Shown here: in pieces, positions 15,630 to 25,182 of the stretch
Layout: every line of letters begins with the position of its first letter
How positions within the stretch are numbered: position 1 is the stretch's first letter
Source of the DNA: JANQJA01 sp047947185
GTDB lineage: Bacteria > Pseudomonadota > Gammaproteobacteria > Pseudomonadales > Azotimanducaceae
NCBI GenBank assembly: GCA_047947185.1
Contig: CP170502.1
Span: forward strand, 4,464,001 to 4,528,000
Direction: 5' to 3'
Length of the DNA stretch: 64,000 bases
Notes under the pieces: model-generated
Seen by the model: only the letters and a program-made list of their open reading frames with translations
The model's database searches: none
What the model was told of the DNA's origin: nothing
Program-made: the position numbers and the translations under genes

Positions 15630-16315
15630 CGGTCGCTCCCCGGTGATACCAGCGTCTGGTACCTGCGGTTCAGGGTGTAGACCATGCATAGCAGGAGAAA
15701 CGAAAACAGCAGCAGGCCGGCGGCGAGGATGTGTGCACGGGTGTAGTTGAGCGTCTCTACCTGCTCAAACAGGGCAATTGACAACACGCGGGTTTCGCCC
15801 GGAATGCTCCCGCCGATCATTAGCACAATCCCAAACTCGCCCACAGTATGGGCAAATGCGAGGCAGGAACCAATAATGAAACCCCGTCTGCAAACGGGCA
15901 CAACCACCGAAAAGAACCGGTCAAATGGCCCTGCACCCATGGTTCGGGCAGACTCGAGTAACTGCTCTGACAATCCCTCAAAGGCGACCTGCAGGGGCTG
16001 GACGTAGAAGGGCAGCGAATAGAATACCGAACCGATAACAAGCGCCTCAAACGTAAAGGCCAGTTGCCTGCCGGTCAGGGATTCAAAAGCCTGCCCAAGC
16101 GGCCCGGTAGGCGCAAAGGCAATGAGCAGGTAAAAACCCATGACCGTGGGAGGCAGGACAATTGGCAGGGCAATCAGCGGTTCGACAAGCACCCGCCAAC
16201 GGCTCCTGGTACGCCCCAGCCACCAGGCGGCCGGTGTACCGACAACCACCAGTATCAGGGTTGTCACAGCTGCGAGTTTGAACGTCAGCCAGAGCGCGGC
16301 GAGATCTTCGTTCAT
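15626..16315 (-). CDS. modB: Molybdate ABC transporter permease ModB
   Basis: A 229-residue inner-membrane permease with five to six helices. The cytoplasmic coupling segment (EAA loop) runs through ESARTMGAGPFDRFFSVVVP, and the ModB hallmark EFGIVLMIGGSIPGETRVLS follows. Length is typical of ModB. Its start overlaps the nudC stop (ATGA) and its stop overlaps the modC start. Transport specificity for molybdate rather than tungstate or sulfate is a family-level inference, made less certain by the missing modA. Confidence 0.92.
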   Translation of the reverse strand: MNEDLAALWLTFKLAAVTTLILVVVGTPAAWWLGRTRSRWRVLVEPLIALPIVLPPTVMGFYLLIAFAPTGPLGQAFESLTGRQLAFTFEALVIGSVFYSLPFYVQPLQVAFEGLSEQLLESARTMGAGPFDRFFSVVVPVCRRGFIIGSCLAFAHTVGEFGIVLMIGGSIPGETRVLSIALFEQVETLNYTRAHILAAGLLLFSFLLLCMVYTLNRRYQTLVSPGSDR

Positions 16316-17235
16316 CCCCCGTTTTCGAGGCGGCGCAGATAGGCGTCAATAAGACGGCCAGCGATGGATACCCCCGTTGGGCGATTGGGCAATTCCCGGT
16401 AGTGGAACCAACGTGCCTCTGCAATCTCCTCGTCCTGGAAGACAAACTCGCCCGAGTCGTATTCAGCATGAAAGCCAAGCATCAGGGAATTGGGGAATGG
16501 CCAGGCCTGGCTGCCGTAGTACTGCAGGTTCCTGATGCGGATGCCCACTTCTTCCATGACCTCACGATGTACAGTCTCTTCAATGGACTCACCAGGCTCC
16601 ACAAATCCAGCGAGGGTCGAGAAGAAGTTTCCGCGAGCGCGGGCATTGCGTGCCAGCAGCAGTTCTTCTCCACGTGTGACCAGCACAATAATGGAAGGCG
16701 ACAGCCTGGGATAAAACAGGAGGTTACAGTCTTCACACTTGCGTGACCGATCGAGCTCCGAGGCAGTTGTCTGGCGGCCACATTTGCCACAGAACTGGTG
16801 GTCGTGATGCCACTCGACAATCTGCTTGGCCCGGGAAATCAGGTTAAAGACAGGCTCGTCGACCTTGCCAAGGAAAGCCCAGAGTGTATTGAACTCATAA
16901 CCGGGCGGCTCCTCGGCTTCCGGGTCTACTTCCGACGCGAAAACCGGCTTGTCGCCAAGCATGCCAAGATAGTGCTGTTCAATCTGCGCCATGCCCAGCC
17001 AGCGGTACTCATCATCATTAAGCGGTCGCCAGGGTCTGGCGTTCTCGATGGACAGTATTTCGCCATCAGAAATCACAATGTGGTGGCTGTCATCCCAGCT
17101 TGCCGGGGGGGCGACACCCGGCCAAAATTGTAGCGATTCCATAACGTGTCGGGCCTGGTCTACTGATGACGGCACTTTACCATAGTGGTGCATTGCCCGG
17201 TAAACGGCCGCCAGATGGCCTGGTAAGAGGTCCAC
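16312..17235 (-). CDS. nudC: NADH pyrophosphatase/decapping Nudix hydrolase NudC
   Basis: A protein of up to 307 residues. It hydrolyses NAD(H) and can remove NAD caps from RNA. It has the NudC zinc ribbon (CGKCG ... CEDC), the YPRLSPSIIVLV entry to the Nudix fold, the Nudix box GFVEPGESIEETVHREVMEEVGI and the downstream SQAWPFPNSLMLGF signature (SQPWPFPxS). The GTG at 17235 lies 12 bases after the comF stop and is listed; an ATG at 17142 would give 276 residues, nearer the usual length, and is quite possible. It overlaps modB by 4 bases. Confidence 0.9.
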   Translation of the reverse strand: MDLLPGHLAAVYRAMHHYGKVPSSVDQARHVMESLQFWPGVAPPASWDDSHHIVISDGEILSIENARPWRPLNDDEYRWLGMAQIEQHYLGMLGDKPVFASEVDPEAEEPPGYEFNTLWAFLGKVDEPVFNLISRAKQIVEWHHDHQFCGKCGRQTTASELDRSRKCEDCNLLFYPRLSPSIIVLVTRGEELLLARNARARGNFFSTLAGFVEPGESIEETVHREVMEEVGIRIRNLQYYGSQAWPFPNSLMLGFHAEYDSGEFVFQDEEIAEARWFHYRELPNRPTGVSIAGRLIDAYLRRLENGG

Positions 17236-17247
17236 GAAAGCAGGCTG

Positions 17248-17934
17248 CTAAACGTCAAACGGCGTTCGCGCCAGGGCAAAAACTGAAACTGCTGTTGCCC
17301 CGGCGCGGAGCAGGGTTGTGGCAATCTCGCTGACAGTCGCGCCTGTTGTGACAACGTCGTCAACAAGCCCGACATGCTGACCCGCGGCGCGGGTGCTCGC
17401 GATGAATGCACCACGCAGGTTCTTTTGCCGCTGCTGGCGATTTAACAGTCGTTGTGCAGGCGTGTTGATGATGCGCTGACACAGGGCCGGATCGAGGGGG
17501 ATGCCGGTATCAGCAGCAATGACGCGGCTTATTTCCAATGCCTGGTTGAAACCGCGGGACCTGCGCCTCGAGGGGTGCAGGGGAACAGGCACCAGGACGT
17601 CCGGGCGCGCTCCCTTCATGACCTCAGGGGTAATCAACTGTGCCAGCGTATGGCCGAAGAGCAGGTTACCCTGCTTGAATGCCTGGATCATCCTGTCGAC
17701 CGGCGTGGCATAACGCAGTGGGGCGATACATTGCTGAAAAGGGGGTGGTGCCTGCCAACAGGTACGACAGGCAGGACCAGGAAGCGCCATCGGCAAGCCA
17801 CAACGCGGGCAGGCGCAGGTTATCCAGGGCAGGTCCGCCTTGCAGTTGCGGCACAGGTCAATGCCGTGGCTTCCGGGTGCCAGGCAGAGCAGGCACCTTG
17901 CGGGCAGCAGCAAGAAGGACAGGTTGCGCAGCAT
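17248..17934 (-). CDS. comF: ComF family phosphoribosyltransferase-like protein
   Basis: A 228-residue ComF-type protein needed for DNA uptake or fork restart in several bacteria. The N-terminal zinc-binding region holds CLLC, CRNC, CPRCG and CRTC cysteine pairs. The C-terminal phosphoribosyltransferase fold shows PVPLHPSRRRSRGFNQA and the PRPP-binding motif GLVDDVVTTGATVSE. It heads the co-directional run into nudC (12-base gap). The biochemical activity of ComF is not firmly settled in any organism. Confidence 0.9.
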   Translation of the reverse strand: MLRNLSFLLLPARCLLCLAPGSHGIDLCRNCKADLPWITCACPRCGLPMALPGPACRTCWQAPPPFQQCIAPLRYATPVDRMIQAFKQGNLLFGHTLAQLITPEVMKGARPDVLVPVPLHPSRRRSRGFNQALEISRVIAADTGIPLDPALCQRIINTPAQRLLNRQQRQKNLRGAFIASTRAAGQHVGLVDDVVTTGATVSEIATTLLRAGATAVSVFALARTPFDV

Positions 17935-18000
17935 GGGCGAATATTGGCGGACTGCCGGCCAACAGCGCCAGCGGAAGGTGGCTGTGCCGGCTGTCAGCCT

Positions 18001-18627
18001 TTACTGGGGGCAGGGGTGGGCATTGCCCCGATCCGGATTGCAGAGGCTGACCCGCTGCATGAAGGTTGCCCAGTCCGCCACTTCCTCGTCGCGGACCTCG
18101 GGCTGATGGGGCTCAAATGGCGGCACCCGGCGGGTCAGGCGGATGATATAAAGATAGTCTTCACCCTGGATTGCCTTGTTCAGGCTGACTTCCCCTTTTG
18201 CGAGTGACCTGTTTTCGCCGCACATGATCAACCGCACTGAGGTGGGATAGTCGTTTTCAAGACCGGCAAACAGATTGAAGTGCTGCACGAAGGTGCAGGT
18301 GTCCTGTAGCCGCCTGACCTCAGCCAACAGTATCTCAATGGGGTCTGTCGTTTTCAGGCGGGCATGGGATTCGAGTGACAGCTTTTCCTGCCAGATCAGG
18401 GCACTCTCGTCGGGCGGGACAAAATCCGCCAGCCGGGTCTCGCTGTTGTTGAACTGGTAAACCTGTTTCCAGCCCGCCGGTGGCTGGATAAGTAGCTGTT
18501 CGCTGGAACTGATGGCGTCGGGTGTGGTGGTGCAGGCGGTGAGGGCTGCCAGCAGGGACAAAACCAGCAAGCCCAGGGGCCTGGATGCCGACGCTTGCCC
18601 GGTATTCTTCCGGCCTGGGCCGGTCAC
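18001..18627 (-). CDS. Lipoprotein of unknown function
   Basis: A 208-residue protein with a lipoprotein signal peptide: hydrophobic LGLLVLSLLAALTAC ending in lipobox LTAC near residue 32. The mature part has no motif I recognise. It contains three further cysteines, in DTCTF, MCGEN and SLCNP, and a short WKQVYQFNNSETRLADFVP segment after the lipid anchor. The start overlaps the stop of the upstream TerB-like gene by 4 bases, so the two are probably co-translated. No function is proposed. Confidence 0.75.
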   Translation of the reverse strand: MTGPGRKNTGQASASRPLGLLVLSLLAALTACTTTPDAISSSEQLLIQPPAGWKQVYQFNNSETRLADFVPPDESALIWQEKLSLESHARLKTTDPIEILLAEVRRLQDTCTFVQHFNLFAGLENDYPTSVRLIMCGENRSLAKGEVSLNKAIQGEDYLYIIRLTRRVPPFEPHQPEVRDEEVADWATFMQRVSLCNPDRGNAHPCPQ

Positions 18628-19022
18628 TCTGCGGCCATCATGAGTTGTGCCTCGCGTTCAAGGGACACCAGTCGCTGCACCCAGCTACGAACGACACCAA
18701 ATTCAGTGTCGGAGACCCCAAAAGCGCGGCGTACATCGTCCAGAAGGCACTGTTCCTCAATTTCAAAAGCGCCGTCAGCCCAGCCCAGCCGGATCAGCGA
18801 CAAGAGGGCAATGATCCTCGAGCGCCGGGTATCAAAAACATCCTCTATGCCGGCCAGCGGTATGTAACGCGGTTCAAACGCGGGCGGGATACCAAGCTCC
18901 GTGCGCATCTCCTGCATCATCTCGCGCTCACCGGCTGACAATTCGCCGTCGGAGACAACCACATTGTGTGCAAGGCAGAAAAATGCCTCTTTCTGGAGTC
19001 TGGTCAGTGACGCAAGGAACAT
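18624..19022 (-). CDS. TerB-like helical protein
   Basis: A 132-residue, all-helical protein resembling the TerB/TerB-like fold: FFCLAHNVVVSDGELSAGEREMM near the start and LIRLGWADGAFEIEEQCLLDDVRRAFG later, the two acidic helix pairs that carry the conserved metal-binding Asp/Glu residues in TerB. Many such proteins are annotated as tellurite resistance but act in unknown ways. It lies 38 bases downstream of the DegS-type protease and overlaps the lipoprotein gene by 4 bases. Confidence 0.62.
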   Translation of the reverse strand: MFLASLTRLQKEAFFCLAHNVVVSDGELSAGEREMMQEMRTELGIPPAFEPRYIPLAGIEDVFDTRRSRIIALLSLIRLGWADGAFEIEEQCLLDDVRRAFGVSDTEFGVVRSWVQRLVSLEREAQLMMAAE

Positions 19023-19060
19023 GGGCTTGTTGTTCTTGTTTTCATGGTTCTCCTCTACGG

Positions 19061-20173
19061 TTACTCATCGGGTGCGACGAGCTTGACCTCGTAGTTGAAT
19101 ATCTCATCGTCCCGCATTGTGGTGACCTTAACGACATCACCCGGTTCAAACTGTTCGAGTTGGGACAGCAGGGAATCCTCATTGGTGACCGGCTCATCAG
19201 CAACGGCAATAATGATGTCGCCGAGGCGGATATTGCCGCGGAAGTCTTCCCTGACGCCCACCATACCGGCAATGTCGGCCGGCATACCTTTGCGTACGGA
19301 GAGGATGGGTACACCCTTGACTCGCAGTCTGCCCGCCCAGGAATCGCTCAGCGTTTCTATTCCCAGTACCGGCCGGAATAGCTTACCGTGGTCAATCAAC
19401 TGGGGGATGATTCGCTTTACGGCATTAACCGGAATAGCAAAGCCGATGCCGGCACTGGCACCGCTGGGACTGAAGATTGCGGTGTTGACACCAACCAGTT
19501 CACCCCGGGAGTTGAGCAGGGGGCCGCCGGAGTTGCCGGGGTTGATAGCGGCATCTGTCTGGATAACATCCTTGATGGTGCGATTGGTGATTGACTTGAT
19601 TTCGCGGCCGAGCGCTGAAACCACGCCAACGGTCAAGGTGGTGTCCAGCGCAAACGGATTGCCAATGGCGAGCACCTTGCGACCAACAGACAATTGTTCG
19701 GAGTCACCAAGGGGAATTGGGTTAAGGACTTCGTCGGGCGCGTCGATGCGGAGCAGGGCAATATCCTTTTCCGGTGCCGCACCCACAAGTTGCGCCTCGT
19801 AACTTTTGCCCGACGAGAGATTGATGGTGATCTTGTTGGCACGGTAGACCACGTGGAAGTTGGTTACAATCAGGCCGCTCGTGTCCCACACGAATCCTGT
19901 GCCACTGCCGCGGGGGATTTCCATGACGTTCAGCGAAAAGAGATTACGCTGCAGTTGGGTGTTGGTCACAAAGACAACAGAAGGGCTGACATCGCGGTAA
20001 ACCGCGATGTTATTGCTTTCGTCCTCGGTCAGGTGGTCGATGGACGCGGGTTCAGCAGCATCCGCCAGGGTCCCCGCCGGGATTGTCCGCTCATCTTCAC
20101 CAGACAGGGAAACAAAAACGAGGCCGCCGACAATAGCCAGCGCCGCTATGGAAATCATCAGCCGAGAGTTCAT
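19061..20173 (-). CDS. degS: DegS-type serine endoprotease with PDZ domain
   Basis: A 370-residue trypsin-like protease anchored by an N-terminal helix (residues 6-22) with one C-terminal PDZ domain, the architecture of DegS. The catalytic triad is H107 (TNFHVV), D137 (DIALL) and S215 (PGNSGGP). The PDZ domain covers about residues 275-365 (PILSVRKGMPADIAGM). DegS senses misfolded outer-membrane proteins and starts RseA cleavage to release sigma-E. No rseA or rpoE is adjacent, but a TolC-type outer membrane gene is upstream. Membrane anchoring and a single PDZ argue against DegP. Confidence 0.88.
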   Translation of the reverse strand: MNSRLMISIAALAIVGGLVFVSLSGEDERTIPAGTLADAAEPASIDHLTEDESNNIAVYRDVSPSVVFVTNTQLQRNLFSLNVMEIPRGSGTGFVWDTSGLIVTNFHVVYRANKITINLSSGKSYEAQLVGAAPEKDIALLRIDAPDEVLNPIPLGDSEQLSVGRKVLAIGNPFALDTTLTVGVVSALGREIKSITNRTIKDVIQTDAAINPGNSGGPLLNSRGELVGVNTAIFSPSGASAGIGFAIPVNAVKRIIPQLIDHGKLFRPVLGIETLSDSWAGRLRVKGVPILSVRKGMPADIAGMVGVREDFRGNIRLGDIIIAVADEPVTNEDSLLSQLEQFEPGDVVKVTTMRDDEIFNYEVKLVAPDE

Positions 20174-20230
20174 CAGGCCACCTTGAATCAGCAGATGTTA
20201 CATAGAGTGCATTATTGCGGCATGGTTCCT

Positions 20231-21664
20231 TTACCGGGTCGTCGGCGTGATTTTGTCAACCGCCTCACTGCCTGCAATAAACTCGTTGAGTTCATAGATA
20301 TCGCTGGGTGAGAGCGATCCAACAACCTGCTTGAGCCTGAGGGTATCCCTGATGTACTGATACCTTGCGCTGGCATACTGGAACTGGGCTGCAAACAGGC
20401 GCTGTTGTGCCAGAAGGACATCAACGATGTTACGCGTACCTACTTCATAGCCTGTCTGGGTCGCATCAAGGGCGCTCTGGCTTGACTCGATGCCGCGCAG
20501 CCGCGCCCGGACCCGGGCGACGTCCGTATTGATGGCGCTGTACAGGTTACGGGTGTTTTCCACCACCGTGCGCTGGGTCAGGTCAAAGGTGCGCTGGGCT
20601 GCTTCCAGTTCAAAACCGCGCTGTTTTGCCGCGGACATGGTCGAGAGGCCGCTGAACAGCGGGACGTTCAATGATATTGCAGCAACGGTCTGCTCTGAAT
20701 CTGCGCTGCCGGAAGGTGTTCCACCCGCAATCACTGTAAGAGTATTGTTGGTGGTGTCCTGATGACTGATGCGGGCGTCAACTGTTGGCAAGTGGCCACT
20801 TCGGGCAACCTGTATGGCCCGGCGTGCACTCTCCACAGCCTCGCGTGCGGCGGCAAGTTCAAAGTTGCCTGCCAGCGCCGCCTTGACCCAGGCTTCTTCG
20901 TCACGGGGCTCGGGGAATTCTACCGGGAACTCCTGTGACAGCCCAAAAACTTCCCGATAGGGCTGACCCGTCAGTCGCAGCAGGGTTTCAAAGGTGACCA
21001 CCTGGGCCCCCTCGGCTTCAATGACGTTGACCGTGGAACTGTCAAAAGCAGCGGTCGATTCCAGGACATCGGTGATGGCCACAAGGCCCACGTCAAACCG
21101 CTGTTGCACCTGCTCAAGCTGGCGCTGGACCGCATCACGCTCAGCACGGGCGGCGCTCAGCCGGTCCTGCGCCTCGAGGATGCTGAGGTAGCTGTCGGAT
21201 ACGCGAAAAATCAGCGCCTGCTGCTCAGCGGCAAAATTGGCTGCAGCCTGGGCCTCAATGTTCCTGGACTGCTGAAACGTGAACCAGCGACTCATGTTGA
21301 AAAGCGGTTGGGTGACCTGTACCGACCAGGAGTTGGTGTTACCTGTAGTCGTTGTAGCCGGTGCTGCGAAGCCGCCAAAAACGTCTCCGGCACTTCTCGT
21401 GCTGTCACTGTAGGACGTATTGATGGTGGCCGATGCGTTTGGTAAAAGCCCCGCCCTTGCCTGGCCAATCACTTCCCGTCGTGCCTGGTAGCTCGCTTTG
21501 GCGGATGCCAGCTGCGGGTCGTTGGCGACAGCCAACTCATAGATTTCTGCAAGTGTTGCAGCCTCTGCTGTCCCGGGTAGTGCCATGCCGGCCATGGTCA
21601 TGGCACCGGCCAGCGCAAGAGATCCGGCTAGAGAATTGAAGCTCATAAATTGTCCCTTTTTCAT
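20231..21664 (-). CDS. tolC: TolC family outer membrane channel
   Basis: A 477-residue outer membrane efflux protein with two repeats of the OEP domain. Landmarks include LAEIYELAVANDPQLASAKASYQARRE at the mature N-terminus, the coiled-coil hairpins (AARAERDAVQRQLEQVQQRFDVGLVAITDVLES; AQTGYEVGTRNIVDVLLAQQRLFAAQFQYASARYQYI) and a signal peptide of about 35 residues. It would form the exit duct for tripartite pumps. No pump gene is next to it, but the RND pump at 43-47 kb lacks its own channel and could use it. ATG 21664 supplies the basic n-region (MKKGQF); ATG 21646 has AGGGA upstream and is an alternative. Confidence 0.9.
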   Translation of the reverse strand: MKKGQFMSFNSLAGSLALAGAMTMAGMALPGTAEAATLAEIYELAVANDPQLASAKASYQARREVIGQARAGLLPNASATINTSYSDSTRSAGDVFGGFAAPATTTTGNTNSWSVQVTQPLFNMSRWFTFQQSRNIEAQAAANFAAEQQALIFRVSDSYLSILEAQDRLSAARAERDAVQRQLEQVQQRFDVGLVAITDVLESTAAFDSSTVNVIEAEGAQVVTFETLLRLTGQPYREVFGLSQEFPVEFPEPRDEEAWVKAALAGNFELAAAREAVESARRAIQVARSGHLPTVDARISHQDTTNNTLTVIAGGTPSGSADSEQTVAAISLNVPLFSGLSTMSAAKQRGFELEAAQRTFDLTQRTVVENTRNLYSAINTDVARVRARLRGIESSQSALDATQTGYEVGTRNIVDVLLAQQRLFAAQFQYASARYQYIRDTLRLKQVVGSLSPSDIYELNEFIAGSEAVDKITPTTR

Positions 21665-21804
21665 TACTTTCGCTCGAAATTCTGTAAAAAGACCCTGTCA
21701 GGCGGCGTCTAGCATAAATTCCGAGCGCATCTTATGCCAGCGAACCACGATAAGGGGATAGAAAAACACGGTTATACGCGCAATTTGCATGTTTGTTTGA
21801 CGTT

Positions 21805-23211
21805 TTATTCCGGATTCCGGTTTAAAGCGTTGATGCCAGGCGCGGCAAACGGGCCCAGCATCTTCTCCAGGTAACCTGCAAGGGCAAGGCAGATATCTTC
21901 CCGGAAAGGTCGGGCAACAATCTGCAGGCCAATTGGCATGCCGGTGCTGGAGGTGCCACAGCGGATGACAGCACCGGGCCACCCACTCAGATTGTAGGCC
22001 ATGGTGTAGCTGTAAGCCGCCATGTCCTCTTCCTGCCCGTGGGGTATGGCCGTATGGGCATTTACCGGGCAGATCAGGACATCAAAATCGTTAAAGAATC
22101 CCAGCATGGAACTCCGGTAATTGTCCCAGAGTTCGATCACCCGGGCGAACTCGCGATTGCTGATGCCAGCGTCCTGCCGGTTCAGGCTGGCGGCAATTCT
22201 GGGGCTGGGGGTAGATGTCCTGGCATCCTCAAGCAGGGCTTCCACCATCTCGCCACCGTCCGCGCCAAATACGCGGGAAACGATAAAACTGCTCATTTCC
22301 ACCCCCGAGGGGCGGGCCTCAACGACGGGGTGTCCCCTGTCCCTTAGCTGGTCGACCACAGCCTGTACGGCACTGACAATGTCCCTGTCCGGCGTCTTGA
22401 TCCCGTTGTCCGTGTGGAAAGCCATACGCAGTGATTTGACATCTACGCTGCCAGGATCAATGGTGGTACTGGTCAGGACATGCGGATCAACCAGATCCGG
22501 CCCCTTGATAATGTTGAGCAACAGGGTGAGGTCATCAACATATCGCGCCATGGGACCGGGTTGTGACAGGGGGGCAATCAGCCCGGAGCTTGGCAGTGCA
22601 TTACCGGTGCAGGGTACGAGTCCGGTGGTGGGTTTGATTCCCGCGATGCCGCAGAAGTGGCTGGGCAGACGAATACTGCCACCTGTGTCTGTACCTATAT
22701 CAAAAGGAGACGCGCCGGCGGCAATGATAGCGGCAGCGCCGCCACTGCTGCCGCCCGGCGTGAGTTCGGGATTGTACGGATTGTTGGTTCTGCCATAGAC
22801 CAGGTTGTCGGTCTGGAACCACAGGGTGAACTCCGGTGTATTGGTCTTGCCCAGCATAATTGCACCGGCCTGTTTCAGGCGGGCAACAACAGTTGCGTCA
22901 CGGCCCGGTCGGTAGTCCTTTCGGCCCAGGGTTCCCCAGGTGGTGATGGCATCGCTGGTATCAAGGCTGTCCTTGATAGTCATGGGGATACCATGAAGGG
23001 GGCCGCGGATCTGGCCGTCCCTCAGTTCCGCGTCGTATTTTTCTGCGTACTTCAGCGCCAGTTCTGCCGTTGACAATACCACGGCGTTCAGGGCCGGGTT
23101 GACCTGTTCAATCCGGTCAAGAAACCCCCTTACCAGGTCCACTGACTTGACCTGTTTTTGCCGGATAGCATCCGCAATGGTTGACAGGGGAGCATCAAAG
23201 CGTTCGTCCAT
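21805..23211 (-). CDS. Amidase signature family hydrolase
   Basis: A 468-residue amidase of the Ser-cisSer-Lys type. The catalytic Lys is in GIPMTIKDSLD, the cis-Ser in TPGGSSGGAAA, and the nucleophile Ser in DIGTDTGGSIRLPSHFCGI. It is cytoplasmic (no signal peptide). The substrate is unknown; family members act on fatty-acid amides, aryl amides or Glu-tRNA, and the absence of gatB/gatC argues against the last. It stands alone, with a 140-base gap to tolC and a divergent histidine kinase at 23347. Confidence 0.88.
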   Translation of the reverse strand: MDERFDAPLSTIADAIRQKQVKSVDLVRGFLDRIEQVNPALNAVVLSTAELALKYAEKYDAELRDGQIRGPLHGIPMTIKDSLDTSDAITTWGTLGRKDYRPGRDATVVARLKQAGAIMLGKTNTPEFTLWFQTDNLVYGRTNNPYNPELTPGGSSGGAAAIIAAGASPFDIGTDTGGSIRLPSHFCGIAGIKPTTGLVPCTGNALPSSGLIAPLSQPGPMARYVDDLTLLLNIIKGPDLVDPHVLTSTTIDPGSVDVKSLRMAFHTDNGIKTPDRDIVSAVQAVVDQLRDRGHPVVEARPSGVEMSSFIVSRVFGADGGEMVEALLEDARTSTPSPRIAASLNRQDAGISNREFARVIELWDNYRSSMLGFFNDFDVLICPVNAHTAIPHGQEEDMAAYSYTMAYNLSGWPGAVIRCGTSSTGMPIGLQIVARPFREDICLALAGYLEKMLGPFAAPGINALNRNPE

Positions 23212-23346
23212 GGCAAGATCCTGGGGCGTGGGTCAAGCAGAAGACGAAATCATACAGGAAACTGGCAACCCTGAGCGACGGCAGATTTGACAGCCCTCGC
23301 ACCGGGGTGGAAACTCGCGATCCCGATACTTCGCCATGAGTCCGAC

Positions 23347-25110
23347 ATGCTGAGCCAGACGGAATTCCTGATTGCCGCGCTGCTGCTGGTACTTGCAGTG
23401 GCATATCTATACCGTCGGACCGGGTACCGTTTTCTCGGCTTTGGCTCGGTTGCTTTGTTGGCCGCCACTGCGCTGCATCTGCTTGATCCTTTGCCTGTAT
23501 CGCTGGAACTTGGCCTGCTGGCGAGTATCGCCGTGATGTTGGCAGGCGTTATGGCCGATGCCGTTTCGGAGCCATATCCCGCCAGGACAATGTTGGCGCT
23601 GGCTACCCTGTACCTGCTGTTGGTGTTTGTAGACGTGCCCCTGGCCTGGCCCCTGCTGGTGACAGGACTGATGTTTGGGGTTGTGGTCCTGCTGGTGCGA
23701 TTTCGACCGAACGTTGCAACAGTATGCCTCGGCCTGACGATTCTGCTTTTTGTCGCCGGGATTGGCCTGCAGGCCGGTGGAATGCTTGACTGGTCCGACA
23801 GACTGGTACGTGGTGTCCTGCCGCCACTCCTGGGTATCTGTCTTGCGCTATTGCTGGCAGAACGCAGCCTATTTGAAACACAGCGGCGGGACAGAACCAT
23901 CAGCCTGGTGGCTGAACATCAGAACAGGCTCGAGGCCCAGTTTACCCAGGTGCAGAAACTCGAGAGCCTCGGGTTACTGGCCGGCGGGATTGCCCATGAC
24001 TTCAATAATATGCTGACCAGCATACTGGGCTACGCCAGCCTTGCCGTAAAGAAACTGCCGGCAGACAGTGAGGTGAGAAAAGACCTGTACATGGTGATGT
24101 CCGGCGCACGCCAGGCCGTGGAGCTCACGTCCCAGATGCTTGTGTATGCCGGCAAGGGATCCATTGAGTTTGTCGCGCTTGATATATCCCGCGTCTACAC
24201 CGGGATGAAAGGCCTGGTGCATTCGATTGTGCCGGCCAAGGTCAACTTTACCGAACAGCTGGCAGAGGGGCTGCCGGCCATGCGGGGTGATGCCAGCCAG
24301 CTGGGCCAGGTGATCATGAACCTGATCGCCAATGCGGTGGACGCGCTGCGGGATGAACCGGGCAGTATTGTGGTGACCACGGGTCTGCTTGATCTGGACG
24401 AGACTCGTTTACGCAGCTGCTTTTTTGCCGAGGACAAAGAGCCTGGCGCGTACCTGTACCTCCGGGTGCAGGATTCCGGCGTGGGTATTTCCGGTGAACA
24501 GATGGCGCGGATATTTGATCCTTTCTACTCGGACAGGGAAACTCGCCGCGGCCTTGGGCTGGCGTCCCTGTCGGGAATTGTCCGTCAGCACCAGGGTGTG
24601 ATCAGCGTGGAATCAACCCCAGGTTTCGGTACCGAGTTTACGGTTTGTTTCCCGGCTGTGGCCGTGGTCGACAGCGATCCGCTGGTGCCAACGCCGGAAC
24701 TTTCAGCCGGGCAAACGGCACCCCGTATCCTGGTTGCCGATGACGACTCGCGAATTCGCAGCCTGCTGGCTTCTGTACTCGCGCCGCTGCAGGCAGACCT
24801 GACTTTCACCGAAGATGGGCGGGAAACGCTGGATCTGCTTGAACGGCAGGGTCGAGGTGGCTTTGATCTCCTGGTGCTCGATTGCACCATGCCCAAACTG
24901 TCGGGAACCGAGGTTTACCAGCAGCTCCGACGGGGTGGGTCAAGCGTGCCGGTCGTGTTGATGAGCGGCTACCAGGAAGGCCAGGTTTCAAGGCACATAC
25001 AGAATGACCCCGGCGCAACATTCGTCAAGAAACCGTTCAGCGTGGACGAGTTTCTGGATATCGTGCGGGCGTCGCTGGCACAGGCGACCAGGTCTTCGCC
25101 AACAGTCTGA
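23347..25110 (+). CDS. Membrane hybrid histidine kinase with receiver domain
   Basis: A 587-residue protein. About six to seven membrane helices in the first 180 residues form the input region without a periplasmic domain. The kinase core has the H-box GGIAHDFNNMLTSILGYASL, the N-box MNLIANAVDAL, the G1 box DSGVGIS, an F-box DPFYSD and RRGLGLASLSGIV. A C-terminal receiver domain has the acidic pocket VADDD, phospho-acceptor Asp in VLDCTMP and Lys in FVKKPF. The chain is of the NtrB-like, DFNN group. ATG 23347 is preferred to a TTG at 23287. There is no adjacent output regulator, so it is an orphan. Confidence 0.88.
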   Translation: MLSQTEFLIAALLLVLAVAYLYRRTGYRFLGFGSVALLAATALHLLDPLPVSLELGLLASIAVMLAGVMADAVSEPYPARTMLALATLYLLLVFVDVPLAWPLLVTGLMFGVVVLLVRFRPNVATVCLGLTILLFVAGIGLQAGGMLDWSDRLVRGVLPPLLGICLALLLAERSLFETQRRDRTISLVAEHQNRLEAQFTQVQKLESLGLLAGGIAHDFNNMLTSILGYASLAVKKLPADSEVRKDLYMVMSGARQAVELTSQMLVYAGKGSIEFVALDISRVYTGMKGLVHSIVPAKVNFTEQLAEGLPAMRGDASQLGQVIMNLIANAVDALRDEPGSIVVTTGLLDLDETRLRSCFFAEDKEPGAYLYLRVQDSGVGISGEQMARIFDPFYSDRETRRGLGLASLSGIVRQHQGVISVESTPGFGTEFTVCFPAVAVVDSDPLVPTPELSAGQTAPRILVADDDSRIRSLLASVLAPLQADLTFTEDGRETLDLLERQGRGGFDLLVLDCTMPKLSGTEVYQQLRRGGSSVPVVLMSGYQEGQVSRHIQNDPGATFVKKPFSVDEFLDIVRASLAQATRSSPTV

Positions 25111-25182
25111 ACCCGGTCGCCTCGTCGCAGTCTGGTTACGCATTCTTGTTTACAAACATCCGGAGCTGACATGCAGCGCCTG

